Assembly (NCBI RefSeq): GCF_000955975.1
Contig: NZ_JYJF01000017.1
Span: forward strand, 12,881-76,880
Origin: Saccharothrix sp. ST-888
Lineage (GTDB): Bacteria > Actinomycetota > Actinomycetes > Streptomycetales > Streptomycetaceae
Length of the DNA: 64,000 nucleotides
Direction: 5' to 3'
Each line of letters starts with the position of its first letter. Position 1 is the stretch's first letter. A program made the position numbers and the translations under genes. Under the pieces are notes generated by a model. It had not been told where the DNA came from, searched no databases, and saw only the letters and a list, made by a program, of their open reading frames with translations. Positions 24,717 to 33,800 of this stretch are shown here, one piece after another.

Positions 24717-26174
24717 CTACTTCTTGCGACGCTTCTCACGCACCCGGACGGAGATCGAGATCGGCGTACCGACGAAGCCGAACTCCTCGCGCAGACGGCG
24801 CTCGACGAACCGGCGGTAGCCCGCCTCCAGGAAGCCGGAGGCGAAGAGCACGAAGCGCGGCGGCCGGGTGCCGGCCTGGGTGCCGAACAGGATGCGCGGC
24901 TGCTTGCCGCCCCGGATCGGGTGCGGGTGGGCGGCCACCAGCTCGCCGAGGAAGGCGTTCAGCCGGGCGGTCGGGATACGGGTCTCCCAGCCCTCCAGCG
25001 CGGTCTCGATCGCCGGGACCAGCTTCTCCATGTGGCGGCCGGTCTTCGCCGAGACGTTGACCCGGGGTGCCCAGCGGACCTGGACGAGATCGCGCTCGAT
25101 CTCGCGCTCCAGGTAGTAGCGGCGCTCCTCGTCGATCTGGTCCCACTTGTTGTAGGCGATGACGACGGCGCGCCCGGCCTCGACGGCCATCGAGATGATC
25201 CGGGTGTCCTGCTCGGCGAGGGTCTCGCTGGCGTCGACCAGGACGACCGCGACCTCGGCCTTCTCCAGGGCGGAGGCGGTGCGCAGCGAGGCGTAGAAGT
25301 CGGCACCGGCGGTGAGGTGGACCCGGCGGCGGATACCGGCGGTGTCCACGAACTTCCAGGTCTTGCCGCCGAGTTCGATCATCTCGTCGACCGGGTCACG
25401 GGTGGTCCCGGCCTGCTCGTTGACGACCACGCGGTCCTCGCCGGCGACCTTGTTGAGCAGGCTGGACTTGCCGACGTTGGGCCGGCCGATCAGGGCCACC
25501 CGGCGCGGGCCACCGACGAGTCCCTCGCCGAAGGTCTGCGGCGGGGCCTCGGGGAGAGCGGCCATCACGGCGTCGAGCAGGTCGCCGGAGCCACGGCCGT
25601 GCAGCGCCGAGACCGGGTAGGGCTCGCCGAGGCCGAGCGACCAGAGGTAGGCGGCCTCGGCCTCGGTGGAGGGGCCGTCGACCTTGTTGGCGCAGAGCAC
25701 GACGGGCTTGCCGGCCTTGCGGATGATCTTGATCAGGGCCTCGTCGGTGTCGGTGGCCCCGACGGTGGCGTCCACGACGAAGAGCACCGCGTCGGCGGTC
25801 TCGATGCCGTACTCGGCCTGGGCGGCCACGGCGGCGTCGATGCCGAGGACGTCGACCTCCCAGCCACCGGTGTCGACCAGCTTGAAGCGGCGGCCGTTCC
25901 AGGCGGCCTCGTAGGTGACGCGGTCGCGGGTGACGCCCGGGCGGTCCTCGACCACGGCCTCGCGGCGGCCGATGATGCGGTTCACCAGAGTCGACTTGCC
26001 GACGTTGGGCCGGCCGACCACGGCCAGCACCGGCAGCGGGCCGTGGCCGGCGCCGTCGAGCTCCGCGTCGATCTCGTCGCTGTCGAAGCCCTCCTCGGCG
26101 GCCAGCGCCATGAACTCCGCGTACTCGGACGCGTCGAGCTCGCCGTGCGAGCCGTGAGCGGTCTCGTTGCTCAT
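24717..26174 (-). CDS. der: Ribosome biogenesis GTPase Der (EngA)
   Basis: This 485-residue protein has two tandem GTPase domains and a C-terminal KH-like domain; it binds the 50S subunit and helps its assembly. P-loops GRPNVGKST (near residue 54) and GRPNVGKSS (near residue 228), DTGGW and DTAG switch segments, NKVD and NKWD base-recognition motifs, and the ending QAGTRPPRFVLFASG are all present. The acidic N-terminal tail of about 45 residues is typical of actinomycete Der. It follows cmk in the same direction with a 265-base gap that holds no gene. In S. coelicolor I recall an acyltransferase gene between the two, which is absent here. Confidence 0.97.
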   Translation of the reverse strand: MSNETAHGSHGELDASEYAEFMALAAEEGFDSDEIDAELDGAGHGPLPVLAVVGRPNVGKSTLVNRIIGRREAVVEDRPGVTRDRVTYEAAWNGRRFKLVDTGGWEVDVLGIDAAVAAQAEYGIETADAVLFVVDATVGATDTDEALIKIIRKAGKPVVLCANKVDGPSTEAEAAYLWSLGLGEPYPVSALHGRGSGDLLDAVMAALPEAPPQTFGEGLVGGPRRVALIGRPNVGKSSLLNKVAGEDRVVVNEQAGTTRDPVDEMIELGGKTWKFVDTAGIRRRVHLTAGADFYASLRTASALEKAEVAVVLVDASETLAEQDTRIISMAVEAGRAVVIAYNKWDQIDEERRYYLEREIERDLVQVRWAPRVNVSAKTGRHMEKLVPAIETALEGWETRIPTARLNAFLGELVAAHPHPIRGGKQPRILFGTQAGTRPPRFVLFASGFLEAGYRRFVERRLREEFGFVGTPISISVRVREKRRKK

Positions 26175-26439
26175 CTTCGTTTTCCGTTTCCCGGCACCGG
26201 CCCTTCCCAGGGACGTGCCGTGCGTACCTGCCCCTCGGAGGGGCAGCGCGGTGCGTGACGCCCTCGTGGCGGGCGTCCGCAGATTTCTTTTCTCAGGCCC
26301 TCGGGCGGGTTCACAGACCCTGGGAGAGAGGTTTCAGGTCCCGGTCAGGCTCAGCCGCCGGTCGGGTTCGAGTACTCGTCGGGCTCGGACACTGCTCGGC
26401 CCCGAGCGCTCCCCGGGCCAGGCCCCGGGCCGGTGTTCG

Positions 26440-27153
26440 TCAGGCCGCGACGCAGCCGGACCGTTCCTGGACCAGGCCGACGATCCGGTCGATCACCTGC
26501 TCCAGGGTGAGGTCGCTGGTGTCCACCAGGACGGCGTCCGGTGCCTGGGCCAGCGGGTCCGTCTCCCGGGAGGAGTCGGCGGCGTCCCGGCGGGCGAGGT
26601 CGGCGGCCATCGCGGTGATGGTCGCCTCGTCCACGCCCTTCGCCCGCAGCTCGGCGGCGCGGCGCTCGGCACGGGCGGTCTGCGAGGCGGTCAGGAAGAC
26701 CTTGACGGTGGCGGCCGGGAACACCACGGTGCCCATGTCCCGGCCCTCGGCGACGATGCCGCGCTCGGCGACCTCGGCGCAGCCGCGCTGCAGCTCCACC
26801 AGCCTGGCCCGCACCTGCGGGACCGCGGCGACGGCGCTGACCTGCGAGGTCACCTCGGGGCCGCGGATCGGTCCGGAGACGTCCTGGCCGTCGACCGTGA
26901 TGGTCGGGCCCGCCGCGTCCGTACCGGAGACGATCACCGGCTTGCCGCAGGCGACGGCCACCGCGTCGGCGTCCTCGACGTCGACGTCGTTGGTCAGCAT
27001 CCACCAGGTCATCGCGCGGTACATCGCGCCGGTGTCCAGGAAGCTCAGGCCGAGCCGGGCGGCGACCGCCCGGGAGACGGTCGACTTGCCGGAGCCGGAG
27101 GGTCCGTCGATGGCGACGACGACCGGGGCGGACGCTCGGTCGGCAGTTTCCAC
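26440..27153 (-). CDS. cmk: Cytidylate kinase
   Basis: The 237-residue enzyme phosphorylates CMP and dCMP with ATP in pyrimidine nucleotide synthesis. The P-loop GPSGSGKST lies near residue 18, followed by FLDTGAMYRAMTWWML (nucleotide-binding), IVAEGRDMGTVVFPAATVKVFLTAS (CMP-binding Arg and Asp), and the C-terminal RRDAADSSRETDPL lid segment. Length is normal. GTG 27153 follows AGAGAGG. It is followed on the same strand by der, a pairing kept in many actinomycetes, and preceded by tyrA with 155 bases between. Confidence 0.97.
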   Translation of the reverse strand: METADRASAPVVVAIDGPSGSGKSTVSRAVAARLGLSFLDTGAMYRAMTWWMLTNDVDVEDADAVAVACGKPVIVSGTDAAGPTITVDGQDVSGPIRGPEVTSQVSAVAAVPQVRARLVELQRGCAEVAERGIVAEGRDMGTVVFPAATVKVFLTASQTARAERRAAELRAKGVDEATITAMAADLARRDAADSSRETDPLAQAPDAVLVDTSDLTLEQVIDRIVGLVQERSGCVAA

Positions 27154-27308
27154 GGGGCGAACCTCTCTCTGCAGCCTCGGGGTGACCTCACAAGGGTAGT
27201 CGAATCGCCGGGTTCACCCATCCGGGGCAGCCGACGGTCCCCAGCCCGGCGAATCGGCCCCGGCCCGGCCCTACCCGCTCAGCTCCGCCCCGCTCCGGCC
27301 GTACCCGC

Positions 27309-28394
27309 TCAGTCCCGTACGCTCCACCCCTGCTCGCGCAGCACGGTGATGAGTCGCTTCACCGCGGACGGGGCGACGGAGAGCTGTACGAAGCCGACCT
27401 GCTGGCCACTGGAATGTTCGATTATCACGTCCTCGATGTTGACCCCGAGCGTGCCGACCTCGCCGAACAGGCGGCCGAGCTCGCCGGGCTGGTCGCCGAG
27501 GACGACCGCGACCGTCTCGTACCGGGTGGGCGGGGCACCGTGCTTGCCGGGGATCCGGGACTGGCCGGTGTTGCCGCGCCGCATCACGGCCTCGATCCCG
27601 GCCGCGCCGCTCCGGCGCTCGCCCTCGTCGGCGGCCTCCAGGGCGCGCAGCGCGGTGACGGTCTCGCCGAGGTCCGCGGCGAGGTCCTCCAGGACGTCGG
27701 CGACCACTCCCGCGTTGGCGGACAGGATGTCCACCCAGAGCGCGGGGTTGGAGGCGGCGATCCGGGTCACGTCCCGGACGCCCTGACCGGAGAGGCGGAC
27801 GGCGGTCTCGTCGGCGTGCTCCAGCCGGGCCGCGACCAGCGAGGAGAAGAGCTGAGGGGCGTGTGAGACCAGCGCGACGGCGCGGTCGTGCGCGGGCGCG
27901 TCCATCACGATCGGCATGGCACCGCAGAGCGCGACCAGTTCCAGGGCCGCGTTCAGGGTGTCCGTGTCGGTGTCCGGCGTGGGGGTGAGCACCCACGGCC
28001 GACCCTCGAACAGGTCCGCACGGGCTCCCAGCGGGCCGGAGACCTCCCGGCCGGCCATCGGGTGGCCGCCGATGTAGTGGGTGGTGTCGCAGCCGAGCGC
28101 GGTGACGGCGGCGCGCGGCCCCGACTTCACGCTCGCCACGTCCGTGTACCAGCGCGCCAGCCCGCGGCGCTGGCAGTCGGCGAGCACCGGGCCCACCAGG
28201 GCGGGCGGCACCGCGATGATCGCCAGGTCCACCGGGCCCTCCGGCACCTCGGTGGTGCCCGCGCCGAGCGAGGCCGCGGTGCGGGCGGCATCCGGATCGG
28301 CATCCTCCAGGTACACGCTGAAGCCGCGACAGGTGAGCGCGAGAGCGGCGGAGGTGCCGATCAGTCCGGTGCCGACGACGGCGGCAGTGCGCAT
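27309..28394 (-). CDS. tyrA: Prephenate dehydrogenase with C-terminal ACT domain
   Basis: The 361-residue enzyme oxidises prephenate to 4-hydroxyphenylpyruvate for tyrosine synthesis. The NAD-binding GTGLIGTS starts at residue 8; GGHPMAGRE holds the catalytic His region, and ALVSHAPQLFSSLVA is the second conserved His block. An ACT-like domain at residues about 290-361 (VVLGDQPGELGRLFGEVG) suggests feedback control by an amino acid. ATG 28394 follows AGGAGA at eight bases. It lies upstream of cmk on the same strand, an arrangement common in actinomycetes. Confidence 0.95.
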   Translation of the reverse strand: MRTAAVVGTGLIGTSAALALTCRGFSVYLEDADPDAARTAASLGAGTTEVPEGPVDLAIIAVPPALVGPVLADCQRRGLARWYTDVASVKSGPRAAVTALGCDTTHYIGGHPMAGREVSGPLGARADLFEGRPWVLTPTPDTDTDTLNAALELVALCGAMPIVMDAPAHDRAVALVSHAPQLFSSLVAARLEHADETAVRLSGQGVRDVTRIAASNPALWVDILSANAGVVADVLEDLAADLGETVTALRALEAADEGERRSGAAGIEAVMRRGNTGQSRIPGKHGAPPTRYETVAVVLGDQPGELGRLFGEVGTLGVNIEDVIIEHSSGQQVGFVQLSVAPSAVKRLITVLREQGWSVRD

Positions 28395-28614
28395 GCGGTT
28401 CGTCTCCTGTCGGAATGCCGATCCTGGTGGTCACCAATCCTCTCCTACCGGCCGACCGGACACGGCCACGGGGGTCCTCCGCCACTCCCCCGGCACCGGA
28501 CCCACCGGGACGGCCTCCGCCGCCACGGCACTCCGACCCCGGCCACCCGGTCCTGCCCACCCGCCCTACCCGTCCGGCCTTACCCGGTGCGGCCATCGGT
28601 GGCAGAGTCGCCGG

Positions 28615-29238
28615 ATGCCTTTCGATCACAACGACCACTACCAGCCCCTGCTGCTCCGTCATCTCCCCCGCACCGCCCGTACCGCCCTGGACGTGGGCTG
28701 CGGCACCGGCGGATTCGCCCGCCGCCTGGCCGGACTCGGGCTGGAGGTCGACGCGGTGGACCCCTCGGCGGAGACGATCGCGGCAGCGCGGGCGGCCTCC
28801 GCCCGGGTCGGCAGCGTCTGGCGGCCGGACTGCCGGCAGGCGGACGTGACCCGGACCGAGCTGTCGCCGGGCCGCTACGACTACATCTCCTGCCTGGCCA
28901 GCCTGCACCACATGCCGTTCGAGACCGTGTCCGCCCTGCGCGACGCACTCGCCCCGGGCGGGGTGCTGGTGGTGCTCGGCTGCTACCCGGAGCGCTCCCG
29001 CACGGACTGGGCCTGGAGCCTGGCCGCCGTCCCGGCCAACGCCGCCGCCCGCCTCGCGGTCACCGTCCGCGAACGGGCCTCCGGTCGGCCCCGCACCCAC
29101 CTCCGGGCACCGGTGCAGCCACCGCAGTTGACGTACGACGAGACCCGCCGCGAGGCCGCCCGCCTGCTGCCCGGATCCACCGTCCGACGCCTGCTCTTCT
29201 GGCGCTACCTGCTGACCTACCGCAGGCCCGCGACCTGA
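28615..29238 (+). CDS. Class I SAM-dependent methyltransferase
   Basis: The 207-residue protein has motif I ALDVGCGTGGFARRLA near residue 25, an acidic second-strand residue in VDAVDPS, and the post-core YDYISCLASLHHMPF followed by ALAPGGVLVVLGCY. This is the UbiE/MenG-like methyltransferase fold. The substrate is unknown; the small size and lack of extra domains suggest a small molecule. The start ATG 28615 lies in a Pro-rich open frame that reaches much further upstream but has no family similarity. It is divergent from tyrA. Confidence 0.87.
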   Translation: MPFDHNDHYQPLLLRHLPRTARTALDVGCGTGGFARRLAGLGLEVDAVDPSAETIAAARAASARVGSVWRPDCRQADVTRTELSPGRYDYISCLASLHHMPFETVSALRDALAPGGVLVVLGCYPERSRTDWAWSLAAVPANAAARLAVTVRERASGRPRTHLRAPVQPPQLTYDETRREAARLLPGSTVRRLLFWRYLLTYRRPAT

Positions 29239-29441
29239 CGCCTGGACCGAGCACCCCGAAGAACACCGGAACCCTCGCCCGCAGTCCGGTGCTCCCCGCT
29301 CTGCCCGGTGCTCCCCCTGGCGGCGGTGGCACAGCTCACACCCGGACCACCTCGGCGGCACGCGGGGGAAATCCCCTGACACCCGGGTACCCCCGGGGCA
29401 GACTGGGCGGCCGGGGACGGCTCGGACGAAGGGTGGGCGGG

Positions 29442-31721
29442 GTGGCAGCCGAGGTGGTTCAGAACGCCGGGCAGGGCGCGGCGCAGGGCTGGGGATCGGT
29501 ACTCGAATCGGTGGTGGTCTACGCGTCGGGTGCGCTCTGCCTGCGCCGGGCCCGCGGCACCGTGCCGCCGGACGGCCGGGTACGGCTGACCGGACTGCCC
29601 CGGACCCTCGATGGCACCCTGCTGCGCGCCCGGGTCGTCGGCGGGAGCAGCTGGCGGGTCACCGAGGCCCGGCTGGAGGCCGCCGCCGAGCTGCGCGACC
29701 CGCAGGAGCTGCCCGAGCTGCGCCGACGGGTCGAGCAGGCCGAGGAGTCGCTGGAGGCCGCCCGCGAGCGCTACTCCGGGGTGCGCGCCCGCTTCGAGGA
29801 GATCGCCGCCCTGCGCGCGATTCCGCCCGCCACCGCACGCCGACCGGGGGAACCCCCGTACACCGGCGAGCAGCCGCACCGCCGTACACCCGCCGACGCC
29901 TGGCTCGAACTGGCGGACTTCGTCGACGAGCGGCTCACCGCCCTGGACGCCCGCGCCCGGGGTCTCGCCGACGAGGTCCGGCTGGCGGAGCACGCTCTCG
30001 CCGTCGCCCTGGAGGCGCTCGGACACGCCTCCACCGCCGAGCCCGCCCACCCGGTCGAGACCAGCGCCGTCGTCGCACTCGCCCTCACGGGCGGCGACGG
30101 CACCGGGCGGGACGCCGAGATCGAGGTGGAGTACGGCGTCCAGGCCGCGTTCTGGGTTCCGTCGTACCGGCTGAGCCACCGTCACGGCGACGGTGGCGGC
30201 GGATCCCTCGTGCTGCGGGCCTCCGTCCTCCAGCTGAGCGGCGAGGACTGGGCGGGCGTACGGCTGGCGCTGTCCACCGCCGACCTGACCCGCCGGACCG
30301 ACCTGCCGCAGCTGCGCTCGGTACGGATCGGCCGCCGCCAGCCCGCCCCCGCCCCCTCGGGCTGGCGGGCGGCCCCGGCCGGGCTGTCCGACCTGTTCGC
30401 GGGGTACGACGCGGCGGGCCCCCGCCCGCAGGCCCGGCGCGACTGGACGTTCGGCTCAGCCGCCCCCGACCCGACCCGCAGCGCACCTGCACCGCGTGGC
30501 CCGCTGGCACCCGGCGCGGGCGGTCTGCTCGGCGTGCCGGACGAGGCGCCCGCCGCCGACCGGTTCCTCGGCCACGGCTACGGGGGCGCAGCCGTCCCCC
30601 AGGCTCCCGCGGAACCCGGCAGCACGCCAAGCGCACCCAGCACACCCGTCGCGCCCGGCGCACCGGCCCCGTACGGCGCCCCCGTCGCGTACGGGATCGC
30701 GCCGCCCCCACCGAACGGCCTCGCCGCCGGCGGCCCCACCGGCCCGGCCCCGGGGGGCCCACCCCCCGCGATGGCCCCACGCATGCGGATGGCCGCCCCG
30801 CCGCCAGCTCCAGCCCCAGCACCCACAGAACCCACAGAACCCACTGAACCCGCCCAGCCCACACCGCCCCGCCCCGCCCCCGAGTGGCTCGACTACGCCA
30901 CGCTCGCCCTGCAGGGCCCGGAAGCCCCGCCCGCCACCCGCGGCCGGCTGCTCGCGGACCTCGCCCCGGACCTGGCCCCCGGTCGGCGTGCCGCCCAGGC
31001 GGCCGCCACGGCGGCGCTGCCCGAGCACGCGGTCCCGCCCCGCCGGTCGGCCGGGTCCTTCGCCTACCGCTACGACGCCGCCGCGCCCGTGGACATCCCG
31101 TCCACCGGCCGCTGGTGGCACACCGTCACGATCGCCGAGGTTCCGGTCGAGCTGCGGACCGAGTACGTCTGCGTGCCCTCGGTCGAGGAGACGGTCTACG
31201 CCACCCTGCTGCTGACCAATCCCACCGCCCGGCCCCTGCTGGCGGGCCCGGTCGAGGTGAGCGTGGACGGCGAGTTCCTGCTCACGGCGGCGCTGCCGAC
31301 GCTGGCGCCCGGGGACACCCGCCGGGTCGGTCTGGGCGTGGCGGAGGGCATCCGGGTGGCCCGCCGCACGGAGCTGCGGGAGTCCACGGTGGGGCTGCTG
31401 AACAACGTCACCGTGCTCGACCACCGGGTCCACGTGGAGCTGGCCAACCGGCTCGGCCACCCGGTCACGGTGGAGGTGCGCGAACGCGTCCCGGTCACCG
31501 CCGACGCCGAGATCCGGATCGAGGAACGACCCGGCTGGACGGCACCCGGGGAGCAGCATCCCCAGCCGGCGGCCGGGGCCGAGCCCTCGGACAGCTACCC
31601 GCCGAGCACCCGCCTGTGGCGGGTGGAACTGCCCGTCGACGGCACTGCCGAGCTGGACGGCGGCTACGAGATCCGAATCCCGGCCGGCAAGGCCATCCTC
31701 GGCGGAAACCGGAGGAACTGA
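29442..31721 (+). CDS. DUF4139 domain protein with Pro/Ala-rich insert
   Basis: The 759-residue protein starts LESVVVYASGALCLRRARG, typical of the mucoidy-inhibitor-A N-terminal (DUF4140) part, then a coiled coil near residues 75-140 (RRRVEQAEESLEAARERYSG). The DUF4139 beta region follows with EVEYGVQAAFWVPSYRL and LSGEDWAGVRLALSTA, and its C-terminal end has AEVPVELRTEYVCVP. Between them, residues about 300-480 are Pro/Ala/Gly-rich and probably disordered. GTG 29442 was preferred by its site GAAGGG. The family has no firm function. It ends three bases before a second, shorter DUF4139 gene, so the two are translated together. Confidence 0.85.
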   Translation: MAAEVVQNAGQGAAQGWGSVLESVVVYASGALCLRRARGTVPPDGRVRLTGLPRTLDGTLLRARVVGGSSWRVTEARLEAAAELRDPQELPELRRRVEQAEESLEAARERYSGVRARFEEIAALRAIPPATARRPGEPPYTGEQPHRRTPADAWLELADFVDERLTALDARARGLADEVRLAEHALAVALEALGHASTAEPAHPVETSAVVALALTGGDGTGRDAEIEVEYGVQAAFWVPSYRLSHRHGDGGGGSLVLRASVLQLSGEDWAGVRLALSTADLTRRTDLPQLRSVRIGRRQPAPAPSGWRAAPAGLSDLFAGYDAAGPRPQARRDWTFGSAAPDPTRSAPAPRGPLAPGAGGLLGVPDEAPAADRFLGHGYGGAAVPQAPAEPGSTPSAPSTPVAPGAPAPYGAPVAYGIAPPPPNGLAAGGPTGPAPGGPPPAMAPRMRMAAPPPAPAPAPTEPTEPTEPAQPTPPRPAPEWLDYATLALQGPEAPPATRGRLLADLAPDLAPGRRAAQAAATAALPEHAVPPRRSAGSFAYRYDAAAPVDIPSTGRWWHTVTIAEVPVELRTEYVCVPSVEETVYATLLLTNPTARPLLAGPVEVSVDGEFLLTAALPTLAPGDTRRVGLGVAEGIRVARRTELRESTVGLLNNVTVLDHRVHVELANRLGHPVTVEVRERVPVTADAEIRIEERPGWTAPGEQHPQPAAGAEPSDSYPPSTRLWRVELPVDGTAELDGGYEIRIPAGKAILGGNRRN

Positions 31722-31724
31722 CCC

Positions 31725-33308
31725 ATGACCACCCCGCCCGCTACACCCTCCGCCCCGGTCCATCCGCTCCCGGTCACGGCCGTCACCTGTCTGGAGGACC
31801 GCGCCCTGGTCGAACGGACCACCACGCTCGACCTGCACCCGGGCATCCAGCGGCTGCGCCTCGGGCCGATCACCGCGCTGGCCGTCGACCGCTCACTGCG
31901 GGCCGACCTGACCGGCGACCGGCTCGGCGCGGGCCGGGTCCTGGACGCCCGGATCGTCCGCTCCTGGACGCCGCGCGCCCCGCTCCCGCCAACCGAGGCC
32001 GACTCCAAGCTGCGCCGCCGGCTCCACCTGCTGGAACAGGAGCAGCTCGCCGAGGAGGCCCGCCGCCGCCGGCTGGAGGCCCGGCTGGCCCTGCTCGCCC
32101 AGCTCGCCGCCGACCTGCTGCGCGAGATCGGCGAGGGCGCCGGCCACGGCGAGATCGAACGGGCCCGCTGGGGGCGCGAGTTGGACCGGGTGGACGCCGA
32201 GCGCGAGTCGTACGGGGAGCAGCTGCGGGCGGTGCGGTGCCGACTGCGGGCCGTCGAGGAGGAGGTGCGGCAGGCCCAGCTGGCGCTGGACGACGCCGAG
32301 GAGGAGCCCGTCGAGCTGCTCGGGTACGTGGAGCTGACCCTCGAGGCGGCCGAGCCGGGCCCGCACCGGCTGACGCTCTCCCACCTCGCGCCGTGCGCCC
32401 TGTGGCGGCCCGCCTATCGGGCGACGCTCGGCGACGGCGCTCTGCTGCTGGAGACGGAGGCGGTCGTCTGGCAGCGCACCGGCGAGGACTGGTCGCAGGT
32501 CCGGCTGACCCTGTCCACCGCCCGCTCCGCCCTGGCGGGCGAGCCGCCGCGGCTGGTCGAGGACGTGCTGGCGCTGCGCGACAGGTCGGCGGAGGAGCGC
32601 CGCACGGTGGACGTCGAGCTGCGCGAGGAGGAGATCGGCAGTACCGGACCGGCCGCGGTGGACGGTCTCCCGGGGGTGGACGACGGCGGCGAGGTGCGCA
32701 CCCTGCGCGCTCCCGAGCCCGCCTCGGTGCCCGGCGACGGCCGTCCGCACCGGGTGCCGCTCACCGTCTTCAGCACCTCCGTGAGCAGCGAGTACGCCTG
32801 CGCACCCGAGCTGTCCCCGCTGGTCACCGAGGCGGTCAGGTTCCGCAACGGCTCCGGGCACGCGCTGCTGGCTGGCCCGGTGGACCTGGTCAGGAACGGC
32901 GGTTTCACCGGCCGCGCGGAGTTGGGCTTCACCGCCGCCGGCGCGACCGCCGAGCTGCCCTTCGGCAGCTCGGACGGCTACCGGGTGGTCCGGGAGACCG
33001 AGGAGAGCAGGGGCAGTACCGCGCTGGCCCAGCGCACGGTGCTGACCCGTACGGTCCGGCTGCACCTGTCCCGCTTCTCCGCGCCCCGGGAGCGGGAGGA
33101 GCAGGTGGTCGCGGTGCGCGAGCGGATCCCGGTCTCGGAGGTCGCGGCGGTGGAGGTGCGGCTGCGCAAGGAGGCGTGCTCCCCGGCGCCGGACGAGCTG
33201 GACGCCGAGGGCATCGTCCGCTGGGACGTGCCGCTGCCACCGGGTGGCCGACGGACCGTCACCCTGGTGTACGAGGTGTCGGCGGCGGCCAGGGTGGCCG
33301 GGATCTGA
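31725..33308 (+). CDS. DUF4139 domain protein, second of a tandem pair
   Basis: The 527-residue protein has the same order as its neighbour without the long insert: an N-terminal VTAVTCLEDRALVERTTTLDL, a coiled coil of about 100 residues (KLRRRLHLLEQEQLAEEARRRR), and the beta domain with RTGEDWSQVRLTLSTARSALA, FSTSVSSEYACAPELSPLVTEAVRFRN and the closing WDVPLPPGGRRTVTLVYEV. The ribosome site GGAGGAAC overlaps the end of the first gene, which indicates translational coupling and probably a heteromeric product. Both are cytosolic by sequence. Confidence 0.88.
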   Translation: MTTPPATPSAPVHPLPVTAVTCLEDRALVERTTTLDLHPGIQRLRLGPITALAVDRSLRADLTGDRLGAGRVLDARIVRSWTPRAPLPPTEADSKLRRRLHLLEQEQLAEEARRRRLEARLALLAQLAADLLREIGEGAGHGEIERARWGRELDRVDAERESYGEQLRAVRCRLRAVEEEVRQAQLALDDAEEEPVELLGYVELTLEAAEPGPHRLTLSHLAPCALWRPAYRATLGDGALLLETEAVVWQRTGEDWSQVRLTLSTARSALAGEPPRLVEDVLALRDRSAEERRTVDVELREEEIGSTGPAAVDGLPGVDDGGEVRTLRAPEPASVPGDGRPHRVPLTVFSTSVSSEYACAPELSPLVTEAVRFRNGSGHALLAGPVDLVRNGGFTGRAELGFTAAGATAELPFGSSDGYRVVRETEESRGSTALAQRTVLTRTVRLHLSRFSAPREREEQVVAVRERIPVSEVAAVEVRLRKEACSPAPDELDAEGIVRWDVPLPPGGRRTVTLVYEVSAAARVAGI

Positions 33309-33370
33309 CCGGTCCCGACCGGCACCGCACAGAACCGTCAACTCCGGTACAAATACGGTAAAAAAGACAC

Positions 33371-33733
33371 ATGATCTACCACCTCGCACCCCTGGACGAC
33401 TGGCTCCGCGACCCTGGGCGGCCGTATGCCACCACCTCCCTGCTGACCGACGGTTTCATCCACTGCTCGGCCGACGAGCAGACCACGCTGGCCGTCGCCA
33501 ACGCCTTCTACCAGGAGGCACCGGAGCCGCTGATGGCCCTGCTGATCGAGGAGAGCCTGGTGGAGCCGATGGTGAAGTGGGAGGCTCCGCACGGCGCACC
33601 ACCGCCGGGTGCGACCCCGGGCGTGCTGTTCCCGCACATCTACGGGCGCCTCAACCGGACCGCGGTGATCGGGCTGGAGAAGGTCGAGCGCGGCCCGGAC
33701 GGCCGCTGGAACGCCCTCCAGCCCTGGAGCTGA
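33371..33733 (+). CDS. DUF952 domain protein
   Basis: The 120-residue protein begins MIYHLAPLDDWLRDPGRPYATTSLLTDGFIHCSADEQ, which is the hallmark of DUF952 (the conserved FIHCS...Q motif), and ends in PHIYGRLNRTAVIGLEKVERG. The fold is distantly like glutathione-S-transferase-independent ADP-ribosyl-type scaffolds in some predictions, but no function is established. Length is normal. It stands behind the DUF4139 pair with 62 bases between. No Shine-Dalgarno is obvious; a TACGGT 12 bases before the ATG may be a -10 box. Confidence 0.88.
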   Translation: MIYHLAPLDDWLRDPGRPYATTSLLTDGFIHCSADEQTTLAVANAFYQEAPEPLMALLIEESLVEPMVKWEAPHGAPPPGATPGVLFPHIYGRLNRTAVIGLEKVERGPDGRWNALQPWS

Positions 33734-33800
33734 GCTCCTCCGCCGTGCGGCGGCCCCGCGCAGACGCGCCGGGCTCCGCCCCGAGGAGCCCCGACCGGGC

